DNA of 46,428 bases from a virus. The stretch lies in IMG/VR virus record IMGVR_UViG_3300022920_000012, positions 1-46,428 of that record. The stretch is one strand, 5' to 3'. The notes under the pieces were generated by a model, which was not told where the DNA came from, searched no databases, and saw only the letters and a program-made list of their open reading frames with translations. Of this stretch, positions 30,751 through 39,083 are shown piece by piece; positions within the stretch are counted from its first letter, which is position 1, and the number at the start of each line of letters is the position of its first letter. Made by a program: the position numbers and the translations under genes.

Positions 30751-32664
30751 TTATTTGTAACCTATTTTCTTGAGAATGTCGTGGGCTTCGTTTACGTACC
30801 AATCGTAATCCATATCTACGGGAAATTCTTCTGGTAAATCCATTAACGGGACAGCACCATCTGAGCGAGGAACTTTATTACCATTGGTATTGTAACGTAT
30901 CATATCTAATTCGTGGCATCCGTAATACCACCTAATAGCCTTGCCGATAATCTGACCTTCGTATACTGCTCCGCCATTTACAGTTCTCAAAGTTAGAAAT
31001 TTAGTTACGTCTTTACACGCCATTATAGTTTCTATAGGTAGTGTTCCGTCTTTCAAAAACGCCTTAACAGCTTCCGTACAAATATCATTTGTAGGATTAC
31101 TTCTCAAACTATAAAAATGTTCTCGTTGATCCGAATACGCTCCTTTGCCTTTGAACTTACCCTTAGTAGTTACTGCTATGTAGTTATTTACATCTCTACT
31201 ATTTAAGCTGGAATACTCATTAGCTTCCATGTCGTAATTGGTTTCAAATTCCCAATCTTCTACTATCTCATTAGCAGTATCTTCTTTTTCTGGAGGTATC
31301 TTAACTACTATACCATCAGTGTTGGCACTGACTACTGATATACCTGCTAACTCTAATCTCTCTATCAACATCAATAATGATAACTGACCTGTAACAGTAA
31401 CTTGCATCATCAGGTCTGGGGAATACATAAATGACCACTTGCTGCCGAACTTACCGAAAGAACCATTAATAGTAATTTTCAGACTTTCATTTACAATGCC
31501 GTAATCTTCTTTTTCAGCTTGGCTGTTTTTATCATTCTTAGCTTCGGCTTTAGCTTCTAATCTTCTATTCACAATAGATTCATAAATGTCTAAGAATGGT
31601 TCTCCAATGTGTTTAGGGTATAAACGATTATTTAGAATTATACGAGGATAGAATGTGGCAACATCCCATTCCCTTAATATATGACGTTCATTAGTGTGAC
31701 GAATAGATTTCTCACAACTATGTATACCGCCAGTTCCTACCGTGTACTTGGTGGAACCGATTGTGAATTGCAACTTACTTTTCTTATCTGGAAATTCACC
31801 TTTGCGCTTTCCTGATTTAAATCTATCAGTATCGTTCATTTCAAAATTGAACTCTACGTGACCGCTTTTACCTACCGTAAAAGGTAATGAAGTATATTGT
31901 CTTTTGACATCTTTTAGTAATTCCGTTTGAAAAACTATATTATCAGGACATTGAAAGTAATACTGAGTGCCCGTATCCACTTTTGTTCTTTTAGGTGTTA
32001 TGCCGTACTTGTTCTCCATTTCGCATTTTATAACTGACTCAGCTATTTGAGCATCAGACTTAGATCTCAAATCCACTCCGTACTCATCGCTCATAGATTG
32101 ACGTAGTTTTAATTCCTGCTCCATGTGCATTAACAGTAGAGCGGTTACTTCGTTATCATTGCCGCAATATTTACGCATATCTACTAACTGGTGCTCTTCA
32201 ATGGTCGCACTAGGTTCTATTGGCAAGTCTTGCATTTTGGGAGAATGAATACGACCACCGTATATTTTCAATGTGGCTTGTAAGGGAGCGACTTCCATGA
32301 TGTCTATTTGATCTACTTTTAACGCGGCTATACCGAATTGTTTTCTTACTTGCCAAGGTTGCAATCCTTTTATCCCAGCTTTCTTATCCTCATCACTGGG
32401 AATAATAGAATCGTTTATCTTCTTTATAGAGGCGTTAGAAAATCCTGCGGTAGCTGCTTCCAAGATACACATATCATACTTAAGACCGTTATAAGTTATT
32501 AAAGTATATTTAGATAGGATATGTAATATGTTTTTGATATTCAGTTCTGATTCGTTGAACTTTTCAAAATAAATAATATCACCGCCTACTACCTTACGAA
32601 ACATAACCAACAAGTAATTATGATAACACTCTATATCTAAAGTGACTACTTTACTATAATCCAT
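30751..32664 (-). CDS. DNA polymerase, family B
   Basis: 637 residues: replicative polymerase with proofreading. Exonuclease motifs: Exo I LDIECYHN (Asp10, Glu12), Exo II YNGLKYD (Asn59, Asp64), Exo III YCGNDNEVT (Tyr166, Asp170). Polymerase motifs: A DVATFYPRIIL, B KITINGSFGKFGSK, C SANTDGIVV. Motif C reads NTDG where many family B enzymes read DTDS; this variant is common in phage relatives. It overlaps the dCTP deaminase by one base and belongs to the minus-strand replication operon. Confidence 0.92.
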   Translation of the reverse strand: MDYSKVVTLDIECYHNYLLVMFRKVVGGDIIYFEKFNESELNIKNILHILSKYTLITYNGLKYDMCILEAATAGFSNASIKKINDSIIPSDEDKKAGIKGLQPWQVRKQFGIAALKVDQIDIMEVAPLQATLKIYGGRIHSPKMQDLPIEPSATIEEHQLVDMRKYCGNDNEVTALLLMHMEQELKLRQSMSDEYGVDLRSKSDAQIAESVIKCEMENKYGITPKRTKVDTGTQYYFQCPDNIVFQTELLKDVKRQYTSLPFTVGKSGHVEFNFEMNDTDRFKSGKRKGEFPDKKSKLQFTIGSTKYTVGTGGIHSCEKSIRHTNERHILREWDVATFYPRIILNNRLYPKHIGEPFLDIYESIVNRRLEAKAEAKNDKNSQAEKEDYGIVNESLKITINGSFGKFGSKWSFMYSPDLMMQVTVTGQLSLLMLIERLELAGISVVSANTDGIVVKIPPEKEDTANEIVEDWEFETNYDMEANEYSSLNSRDVNNYIAVTTKGKFKGKGAYSDQREHFYSLRSNPTNDICTEAVKAFLKDGTLPIETIMACKDVTKFLTLRTVNGGAVYEGQIIGKAIRWYYGCHELDMIRYNTNGNKVPRSDGAVPLMDLPEEFPVDMDYDWYVNEAHDILKKIGYK

Positions 32665-33209
32665 TATCTCAATCCTTTACTAGGAGTAGTGGAAGTCTGC
32701 CCGTTATACTGACCCTTACTTGCGTAAGAATGTTCTTCTGGTACGGGATCGCATTCAAAGAATACCATTTGACCTATTTTCATTCCTGGTTCCAACACTA
32801 ACGTATGGAATTGAGTAACATTCTTAAGCTCCAATGTTAATGTTGAATCGTTCCAGCCTGGATCGCACCACCCAGCCAACATATGCTGAAGTCCATTACG
32901 AGCTAACGAGCTCTTCAATTTGTATTCGCAAGCTATATTATTGGGTAGGTTAAAAGTTTCATTGGAAGAAGCTAATAAGAATTGATTAGGATGTAGATGA
33001 AAACAAGAACCCTTATCCATAACAAACTCGTGCATCTTTATATTATGTTTATCTTTCAAACTTACGTGTTTTCTAGCTGGAGTAACTTCTTCTAACATTA
33101 CCGTGTTAGATAATGTTATATCTATAGAAGCACCGTTTACATTTTCTAACGGTACGTTTATCACGCCTGACTCTATCAACTCTATCAATTTATTATATGA
33201 TAATAACAT
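32664..33209 (-). CDS. dCTP deaminase-like enzyme
   Basis: 181 residues. Family signatures: KLKSSLARNGLQ (Ser100, Ser101, Arg104), AGWCDPGWNDSTLTLELKN with the catalytic Glu127, and GQMVFFECDPVPE. It converts dCTP to dUTP, feeding the dUMP pool used by the TS-family enzyme two genes upstream. In phages with modified thymine, this supply of dUMP is a common partner; bifunctional dUTPase activity cannot be excluded. Confidence 0.88.
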   Translation of the reverse strand: MLLSYNKLIELIESGVINVPLENVNGASIDITLSNTVMLEEVTPARKHVSLKDKHNIKMHEFVMDKGSCFHLHPNQFLLASSNETFNLPNNIACEYKLKSSLARNGLQHMLAGWCDPGWNDSTLTLELKNVTQFHTLVLEPGMKIGQMVFFECDPVPEEHSYASKGQYNGQTSTTPSKGLR

Positions 33210-33216
33210 AATCGCC

Positions 33217-33624
33217 TCACAGATCAGGATTTACATAGGTACGACTAGGAGCGCATTCTATGTCTGATATCAGCTCACCCAATGAATGTTGAGCACCTGA
33301 TAGATTGTTTTGAAGTATTTCAATGACTATCTGTTTTTCATCATTTCCTATACTATTTATAAATTCCATATACGCTTTGTTCATAATCATCAACTTGCTA
33401 TGTATCTCGAATTTATAATGGTAAGCACATTGTTCTTCAGCTTTAGCAATGTAATGGACTGCTTTGCGCAAATCTTCAATTCCGTTTTTCTTCTTCCATC
33501 TAATGACATATTTGGTAGCACAACCTAATAAATAATTAAGTTGATTCAACATAGCAAAATCCCAATGTTGAAGTTCTGTGTCTGAGTAATGCGTACCACC
33601 TATCTGATAATTGTTAGCTTCCAT
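33217..33624 (-). CDS. DUF3310 protein
   Basis: 135 residues, with the DUF3310 signature HYSDTELQHWDFAMLNQLNYLLGCATKYVIRWKKKNGIEDLRKAVHYIAKAEE at 12-64 (helical, conserved W/Y/K). DUF3310 proteins occur in phage nucleotide-metabolism blocks; the function is unknown, though a nucleotide-binding role has been suggested. The C-terminal half is less conserved. Confidence 0.85.
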   Translation of the reverse strand: MEANNYQIGGTHYSDTELQHWDFAMLNQLNYLLGCATKYVIRWKKKNGIEDLRKAVHYIAKAEEQCAYHYKFEIHSKLMIMNKAYMEFINSIGNDEKQIVIEILQNNLSGAQHSLGELISDIECAPSRTYVNPDL

Positions 33625-34111
33625 TTCGCAATTCCTCCATTTCTTGGATTAATGATTGGTAGAGGTATGTACTACTCATATTTAAATTACCGCATATAAA
33701 TTTTCTCCATGCGTTAAAAGGTGTTAGTGCATTTTTCTCTCCACACTTATATCTTTGCAAACAATACCACATGCCCTCTAATGAGTCAGCTAGTTTCAAT
33801 GTCGCTTTTTCTTCATAAGAGAGATCAAAATTAATATCGTTTTCTTTTTCCCATTGTACTTCCAGTTTGCGTAAAATAACACTTAATTCTGGGTGATCTT
33901 TCTTGACTGGAAAAGGGCTATCTCCAGTGTAAGATTCAGCCGCATCGTGAGTTAAAGCGGCTAATAGTAAATCTTTAGAACAATCAGGGTTAAGGTGTTG
34001 AACTATTAGTGCGACTCCCCATTGATGTTCTGAGTTCTGTTGTTTGGTGACTCCTACTTGCTGATGGAATCTAACCACTCCACCGCTATTTAGTATGTTT
34101 TTAATATTCAT
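33614..34111 (-). CDS. HD-domain nucleotidase (YfbR-like)
   Basis: 165 residues. Metal ligands of the HD family are visible: SEHQWGVAL (His29), LTHDAAES (His55-Asp56), and LADSLEGMWY (Asp). The YfbR type removes phosphate from deoxynucleoside monophosphates. In phages with modified thymine, degrading dTMP or unwanted dNMP would keep the unmodified base out of DNA; that purpose is inferred. Confidence 0.78.
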   Translation of the reverse strand: MNIKNILNSGGVVRFHQQVGVTKQQNSEHQWGVALIVQHLNPDCSKDLLLAALTHDAAESYTGDSPFPVKKDHPELSVILRKLEVQWEKENDINFDLSYEEKATLKLADSLEGMWYCLQRYKCGEKNALTPFNAWRKFICGNLNMSSTYLYQSLIQEMEELRNGS

Positions 34112-35118
34112 AATGATTTCACTCGGTTAAGTAACCAGTCTCGGCAAGCAAAATGCCAATCGTCAGCTACAATATGGGTCAAATAGTTAATAGCATGATT
34201 TGCTCCGCTAGATTTATGTACTAAATAACAACATAGTACAGGCAAAATAAGATCATTGAAATAACGGGACTTCCAACAATCCATTTCGCCTAACTCTTTT
34301 AATCCAAACTCGTCATATACATTGAAGAATTGTTTCAAGTCATGTTCGAAATCATCCATATCTTCTTCAATCATATAAACCGCATTACTTACATTGTCGT
34401 AAGGGGATTCGTGTAATTCGAAGTTGTTTATTAATCTGTCCCAAACTTCACCTCCTGGACCTTCAGTATATACGTGGAATGAGTTACTAACTTGTGTGTA
34501 AGTACCTAATGGTAATCCTAAATGAGCCGCTACGTATTCTTGTATCATACTAAACTGAACTACGTTGGCTCCATAAGCCCCCCATACCATATCGTTGGAT
34601 CTATTATTAACAGTCATGCACAAGTATCCAGATCTAATGCGGAATACGATTTGCATATTACAGGCTTTATCTTTAGTCTGCCTATGTAGATCTTCTTCAT
34701 CCCATATTTGGCATACAGCTTGGCGACTATTGGGATCGTTTTTGAGAGTACGTATTACGGTGGCTAGTTGATCGTTGTCGTAACCTATACCATTACGTAA
34801 TCGGTATCCGTATGGAGCATTGAACACCTTACCATCGTCGCTGTATTCACTCATACGTTTGTTAAATTCACTTAAGAACTTTACATCTTTGCGACCAGCT
34901 AAAATCCATAAAGATTCCATAAGATGGAAGAAAGGATTAGCATCCCTCACCCTACTAATTAGTACTCTCTCCCACGGTTTACGGTAGACTGTAGCTACTG
35001 GCATGGGTATTTCTAGAGTTTGCCCTGCTCGGCTATTTAAGGGTTCTCCGTGTTCACACATAATAGCGATACCTTGAGTTAAAGCATCATTCACGTTATT
35101 CGCATTAATCACTAACAT
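34108..35118 (-). CDS. Thymidylate synthase family enzyme (dTMP synthase or dUMP hydroxymethylase)
   Basis: 336 residues. Catalytic Cys153 is in KDKACNMQ; the phosphate-binding Arg is in NDPNSRQ (Arg132); the RSxD motif is at 173-176; and an Asn at 185 in GAYGANVVQFS matches the residue that selects uracil over cytosine, so dUMP is the likely substrate. HVY at 215-217 is also conserved. It converts dUMP to dTMP or 5-hydroxymethyl-dUMP. The next gene (5-hmdU-DNA-kinase-like) favours the hydroxymethylase reading. AGAGG precedes the start. Confidence 0.82.
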   Translation of the reverse strand: MLVINANNVNDALTQGIAIMCEHGEPLNSRAGQTLEIPMPVATVYRKPWERVLISRVRDANPFFHLMESLWILAGRKDVKFLSEFNKRMSEYSDDGKVFNAPYGYRLRNGIGYDNDQLATVIRTLKNDPNSRQAVCQIWDEEDLHRQTKDKACNMQIVFRIRSGYLCMTVNNRSNDMVWGAYGANVVQFSMIQEYVAAHLGLPLGTYTQVSNSFHVYTEGPGGEVWDRLINNFELHESPYDNVSNAVYMIEEDMDDFEHDLKQFFNVYDEFGLKELGEMDCWKSRYFNDLILPVLCCYLVHKSSGANHAINYLTHIVADDWHFACRDWLLNRVKSL

Positions 35119-35119
35119 A

Positions 35120-35986
35120 TTAACCTCTTCCGTTGTATTTTTGACGTAAGAAACTTTTGTCTGTTCCTACTCGTTGATATTTATCGAACTCACAAAGAGA
35201 ATGTTCTATATCTCTCATTTCCAAAACTGGAAAACCGTTATCGAGATACAAGTCACTGTCTATGAGTAATTGTTGCATTTCTGTGTTAGTTTGGCAAGAG
35301 TTTATTTTACTGTTTAGCGGTCTATTATATAGACGATTCAAACCTCTAACGGCTCCAGGTCCTGCATTAGCCCATGTGTAAATGTCGGTAGCTTCTCTCA
35401 GATATTTAGTGTGTCTCATATCGGTCACTATCTCATAAGCTAAGAAATTACTATATCCAACATGACCGTTAGCAAAAAGATAAAACGCACTTTCTATACT
35501 GTTTATATATTTTAGAGTGTTTGTTATTGCTTCTCGTTTAGCCCATAAAGGCTCTAATATATTCCAGCAAGTATCTTCGTTCTTGGGAACTTTACGACCA
35601 CCAGTGGTAATCATATAAGCTCCGTTGTATATACGCTTATCTGAATCTTTACGATTGTTCAATATAGAATGCGCTTTTTCTGCATCCCAATTAACCATTA
35701 GATCGTCCAACTCTACCATAGTATCTATTAGGTTTATTCTCCTAGCTAAACATAAAGCAAACCACAAATAAGGATGATCTTCCCATCTATCTCTTATATT
35801 TTCTTTAATCCAGATAGTAGTAGTATCTAGTTCACGGAAAACATTGCAAAATTTGTAATCCTGCATGATAGTATCTTGTGTCCAAGGTTTGGATTCACCT
35901 GTTAATTTACGTAGATAAATTTTGTGTCTCTCTTCTATCCACCAATAAAAAGAATCCAACAAATCATCATTAATATTAGAAGTCAT
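35120..35986 (-). CDS. 5-hmdU DNA kinase-like / aGPT-PPlase2 family protein
   Basis: 288 residues. The family's helical domain motifs are clear: KPWTQDTI (33-40), FCNVFRELD (46-54), GPGAVRGLNRL (209-219) and MRDIEHSLCEFDKYQR (257-272). Members act on 5-hydroxymethyluracil in phage DNA, first defined computationally as alpha-glutamyl/putrescinyl-thymine pyrophosphorylase clade 2, later shown for some to phosphorylate hmdU in DNA. ATG 35986 is chosen because GGAA lies 7 nt upstream; ATG 36013 lacks a ribosome site. It overlaps the glycosyltransferase gene by 11 nt, so the two are coupled. Confidence 0.82.
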   Translation of the reverse strand: MTSNINDDLLDSFYWWIEERHKIYLRKLTGESKPWTQDTIMQDYKFCNVFRELDTTTIWIKENIRDRWEDHPYLWFALCLARRINLIDTMVELDDLMVNWDAEKAHSILNNRKDSDKRIYNGAYMITTGGRKVPKNEDTCWNILEPLWAKREAITNTLKYINSIESAFYLFANGHVGYSNFLAYEIVTDMRHTKYLREATDIYTWANAGPGAVRGLNRLYNRPLNSKINSCQTNTEMQQLLIDSDLYLDNGFPVLEMRDIEHSLCEFDKYQRVGTDKSFLRQKYNGRG

Positions 35987-37223
35987 CGAAGTGTTCCATT
36001 TTACGAGCCGCATCTACTATTAATTTTTCAGATGGAATACCTACTGAACCGCCATTACTTTCACTAAATTCTATAATAGCTTTGGCTACATTAACTTTGT
36101 CGAACGCTTCCATCAATTTTAAATTGTTTTCTTGAATATCACTTAGCAACTCTTCATCAGCCATAGCTTCGTCTACTATTTTAGCATATTCCTGAGGACT
36201 ACTATTATAAGGTATTTCTATATAATTTATACCTGATTTGAAAAAGAAACTATTCTTCATGGCTAAATCGGTGCAAACAGGAACACAACCTTGAGCCATT
36301 GCCTCTACCATAACTCTATTAAAGTGGCAACCTAATTTAGAATAATTCAAAGACCAGCTAGGGTCTATTAATAGTTTCACATCGGCTAATAATTCATCTC
36401 TCTTACTGGTGGTTACATAGCCTAAATATTCCATTCCGCTAGACAAGGCGTTTTCCCATATGCGGGAACCGTCTTCCTCCAAATAACACGGTTTGACTTT
36501 TTCTTTGGAAGTCATATAATGATATTCTATACCGCCACCACAGATATATTTATCCGAAAAATCATCCATATAAGGTATAGCTCGTATTAGATCGTCAACG
36601 CGCTTCCATCTTTTAAATGTCTGCAAAGAAACAAAAGCATCATCACGATTAGATATGCTTTTTATGTAGTCTTTCTGTTCATGAGGATTAGGTATGAAGG
36701 CTCTACGAATAGGTAATTCTTCACAAGAATGAAAAGCTGCATCATGAACACATACAACACCGTCTATCTTATCGCATATATTCAATATGTGCGGATACAG
36801 TTTTTTCATATTGCCGTCATGTACTACAGCCAACTGATTAGCAAAGGGCTGATTGAATATTTTAATCCACTGGTCATCCCCTTTAGTCGCTTTGGAACAA
36901 GTAGGTACGGATATATGATGGAGTATTAGGTCAAATTCAGAACTCCACTCTTCCCAGCTCAATCTATCGTTGTGATAATTGAGTTGGTACATCCCATCCC
37001 ATCCATTTTTCTGGTGCATCCATAATCCTAACCCTTCACCGAATTCCCATCCTTGCTGGTCACTGCGATCTTTTGTTTTGGGTGTACCTGTTACGCCTTT
37101 GTTCTTTAACATAACGCTCTGTACGGTGTGACCTAATGCTTTTAAACCGCGAGCCATAAACTCACTATAGTTTACTATACCGCCCCAATCCTGTATTTGA
37201 AAATGAGTTATTAATATATTCAT
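35976..37223 (-). CDS. Glycosyltransferase, GT4-like (GT-B fold)
   Basis: 415 residues. N-terminal Rossmann start MNILITHFQIQDWGGIVNYSEFMARGL (first NTP-sugar domain) and the C-terminal donor-site motif MVEAMAQGCVPVCTD of GT4 enzymes. A retaining transferase using a nucleotide sugar is expected. Its overlap with the hmdU-kinase-like gene suggests the acceptor is a modified base in phage DNA rather than LPS or protein. GAGGAAGGATT before the ATG is a strong ribosome site. Confidence 0.82.
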   Translation of the reverse strand: MNILITHFQIQDWGGIVNYSEFMARGLKALGHTVQSVMLKNKGVTGTPKTKDRSDQQGWEFGEGLGLWMHQKNGWDGMYQLNYHNDRLSWEEWSSEFDLILHHISVPTCSKATKGDDQWIKIFNQPFANQLAVVHDGNMKKLYPHILNICDKIDGVVCVHDAAFHSCEELPIRRAFIPNPHEQKDYIKSISNRDDAFVSLQTFKRWKRVDDLIRAIPYMDDFSDKYICGGGIEYHYMTSKEKVKPCYLEEDGSRIWENALSSGMEYLGYVTTSKRDELLADVKLLIDPSWSLNYSKLGCHFNRVMVEAMAQGCVPVCTDLAMKNSFFFKSGINYIEIPYNSSPQEYAKIVDEAMADEELLSDIQENNLKLMEAFDKVNVAKAIIEFSESNGGSVGIPSEKLIVDAARKMEHFDDF

Positions 37224-37846
37224 AATCCTTCCTCAAGAGCGATATTACCTTTCTTAACAAAATATTTAATATTATGTTCAGCGAATTTAACATCAGCTAA
37301 CTCACCAGTTTTGGGTATAACATGATTAGCTATTATATAATCTACCACCTCACCTACTGTGTCACACAACTCATCATCAATAGCTATTAAGATAGTGCTT
37401 AATATGCTACCCGACTTACCTTTACCTTGCAATACACAAATAGGATCATCTCTGTTTAAATTAACACGAGGGCTAGAAGTTTTAGGCTTGGTAGATCCCT
37501 TAACCTTATTAGGCTTGGAAGATATTTCTTTCTTAATAACCTTCATTAACTTCTTGCCGATTGCGGGAGTAAAATCAGGGAAGTTATTTTTGGATTCCTC
37601 TAATATTTCCCACACTATATCAGCTAATAATTCTTCGTCATCTACCAAGGCTACATCTGTTTCGCAGATATTTTTGTGTAGCTCGTTCATTTCATCTAGT
37701 GAAAATTGTAAACATAGTTCATCTGCGCTGTCTATAAGAGCCACTGCTTGAGACAAATCATTGTCTAATATATAAGCTGCTAATAACTCTTCATTTTCAC
37801 TTTTCGATTCTACCTTACGGGTATCAAAATCTATAGCATAAAACAT
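37220..37846 (-). CDS. Hypothetical protein, paralogue A (acidic)
   Basis: 208 residues. The C-terminal roughly 45 residues (CDTVGEVVDYIIANHVIPKTG ... FAEHNIKYFVKKGNIALEEGL) match those of the next gene, so the pair share a C-terminal domain. The N-terminal part is acidic (DDEELLADIVWEILEESKNN) and a basic loop (SSKPNKVKGSTKPKTSS) sits between. Unknown function; the stop overlaps the glycosyltransferase start (ATGA). Confidence 0.7.
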   Translation of the reverse strand: MFYAIDFDTRKVESKSENEELLAAYILDNDLSQAVALIDSADELCLQFSLDEMNELHKNICETDVALVDDEELLADIVWEILEESKNNFPDFTPAIGKKLMKVIKKEISSKPNKVKGSTKPKTSSPRVNLNRDDPICVLQGKGKSGSILSTILIAIDDELCDTVGEVVDYIIANHVIPKTGELADVKFAEHNIKYFVKKGNIALEEGL

Positions 37847-37847
37847 A

Positions 37848-38351
37848 TTACTCCTCCAACTTCAAGTGACCTTTGTTAACGAACCACTTGATGTTGTGAG
37901 TCGCATATTGAGCGTCAACACCTAAACCGCTACGAGGGCGTCTATGGTTGTTAACTATATAATTTACTAATTTTTCTACAGTGTCTTCTCCAATAGAAAT
38001 ACCATGATGCAGAGAATTCTCTATTGAACATTCCTTACCTTTATCTAATACGCTGATAACTTTGGCCGACTTGGCAAGGTTGTGGATTTTATCTTCTTTG
38101 GCTTGTTCGTTTTTCTTAGCTTTTTCGATCTTAGCTACTGCTTTGGTCGCTTTATTTTTATGTTGTTCAGCGAACTCTTCAGAATATAAATCTTGATTCT
38201 GAATAGCTCTGGTCACGGCTTTGTCTTTAGATGCAAAGCGTTTAGTAATTTTAAGACCTAACTCATTTGCGAAGCTATTGTTGATATCAGTTATCTCAGC
38301 TAACTTCATTTCTTCAAGTTGGTTTTTAGTGTAAGTTGTTAATGTCTTCAT
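37848..38351 (-). CDS. Hypothetical protein, paralogue B (basic)
   Basis: 167 residues. The same C-terminal domain as the previous gene: EDTVEKLVNYIVNNHRRPRSG ... YATHNIKWFVNKGHLKLEE. The N-terminal part is Lys/Ala-rich and helical (KATKAVAKIEKAKKNEQAK). Likely an ancestral duplication. Basic and acidic N-termini suggest binding of opposite partners. It has its own promoter-like sequence (38387-38415) and the leader motif; function unknown. Confidence 0.7.
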   Translation of the reverse strand: MKTLTTYTKNQLEEMKLAEITDINNSFANELGLKITKRFASKDKAVTRAIQNQDLYSEEFAEQHKNKATKAVAKIEKAKKNEQAKEDKIHNLAKSAKVISVLDKGKECSIENSLHHGISIGEDTVEKLVNYIVNNHRRPRSGLGVDAQYATHNIKWFVNKGHLKLEE

Positions 38352-38353
38352 GG

Positions 38354-38378
38354 CTGTTTTCCTGTCTTTCTGTTTAAG
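38354..38378 (-). promoter_or_regulatory. Conserved leader motif before paralogue B
   Basis: On the minus strand the leader has three ACAG-containing blocks: CTTAAACAG, GACAGG and AACAG, spaced evenly and including the AGG of the ribosome site. The same pattern lies before three other minus-strand genes (39057-39079, 41369-41393, 42282-42305), so it may be a shared translational control site. Confidence 0.6.
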
Positions 38379-38386
38379 TTGAATTC

Positions 38387-38415
38387 ATTATTGTTCATCT
38401 CTAATTAGAAAGCAA
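38387..38415 (-). promoter_or_regulatory. Promoter, minus strand, for paralogue B
   Basis: -35 TTGCTT (38410-38415), exactly 17 nt, -10 AATAAT (38387-38392), followed by GAATTC and the leader motif. The same -35 hexamer and 17-nt spacer are found at 42326-42354. Confidence 0.65.
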
Positions 38416-38448
38416 GTATTATCATAAAATAAATCTAAAATAAATCGA

Positions 38449-38464
38449 GGTGGCCGAAACCACC
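38449..38464 (-). terminator. Short terminator-like hairpin after the ssDNA-binding protein gene
   Basis: On the minus strand GGTGG/CCACC (5-bp stem, 6-nt loop) is followed by a T-rich stretch (TCGATTTATTTTAG). It lies 15 nt after the ssDNA-binding protein stop and just before the next promoter (38387-38415), the expected place for a weak terminator. Confidence 0.55.
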
Positions 38465-38479
38465 AAGAAATACTACGGC

Positions 38480-39052
38480 TTATGTCCAATCATCATCTTC
38501 TGAACTAGAATCGCTTCCTTCAGCAAAATCTGAAAACTCACTAGTCGCCGCTACAGAACCGTCTAATCGTTCACCTTTCTTGCGGAGCATAACATTGTTA
38601 AGCCCTAGTGCGATTCCTGGTTTACCGCCATCTTTAGCAGGGAAAGAATAAACATTTACCGACACATGGAAATACGCACCGCTATAGCAGTATTCTTCAA
38701 TATCGTCTTGGTCTGCAGGTTCGTTATTGCGATTCACAATTCCGGGCTTCTTCTTAGAAGAATTAGCATTCATGAAATACACACCTTCGTATTCTTCACC
38801 ATCTTTATCTTCATGTTCAGATTCGGGATCACGAATAGGTAGTTTAAACTTACCGCGTTTCTTAGTAGCGTCAGCACCAAAATTAGCAGTGAGAGTTTCG
38901 TCAATCATCTTTTTAAGTTTCTTGACTTGTGGATCGTCTTTAGGTAACAAGATTTGAACCGAGTAAGAACCATCCTCACCATTGTCTTTCTTGCGACGCT
39001 CATTAACGAACACATAACTACAACGAACATTTTGTAAAATAATTTTAGCCAT
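38480..39052 (-). CDS. ssDNA-binding protein, DUF2815 family
   Basis: 190 residues. Core OB-like pattern MAKIILQNVRCSYVFVNERR ... SYSVQILLPKDDPQ ... GAYFHVSVNVYSFPAKDGGKPGIALGLNNVMLRKKGERLDG matches DUF2815, the phage SSB-type family. The end (EGSDSSSEDDDWT) is an acidic tail like those SSBs use to recruit partners. Start ATG 39052, with AGGAAA upstream, gives the family N-terminus; 26 upstream codons are leader. It coats single-stranded DNA during replication by the family B polymerase. Confidence 0.85.
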   Translation of the reverse strand: MAKIILQNVRCSYVFVNERRKKDNGEDGSYSVQILLPKDDPQVKKLKKMIDETLTANFGADATKKRGKFKLPIRDPESEHEDKDGEEYEGVYFMNANSSKKKPGIVNRNNEPADQDDIEEYCYSGAYFHVSVNVYSFPAKDGGKPGIALGLNNVMLRKKGERLDGSVAATSEFSDFAEGSDSSSEDDDWT

Positions 39053-39056
39053 TAGA

Positions 39057-39079
39057 CTGTTTCCTGTTTTCTGTTTAAG
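39057..39079 (-). promoter_or_regulatory. Conserved leader motif before the ssDNA-binding protein gene
   Basis: On the minus strand: CTTAAACAG, AAACAGG and AAACAG blocks directly before ATG 39052, overlapping the Shine-Dalgarno AGGAAA. No promoter is obvious here, so the motif more likely acts on mRNA than on DNA. Confidence 0.55.
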
Positions 39080-39083
39080 TTGA

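Noticed and set aside
30751-32664. Family A DNA polymerase
   Set aside because: Motifs DVATFYP, KITINGSFG and NTDG belong to family B.
34108-35118. dCMP hydroxymethylase (T4 type)
   Set aside because: The base-selecting position looks like Asn (GANVV) rather than Asp, which points to dUMP rather than dCMP as substrate.
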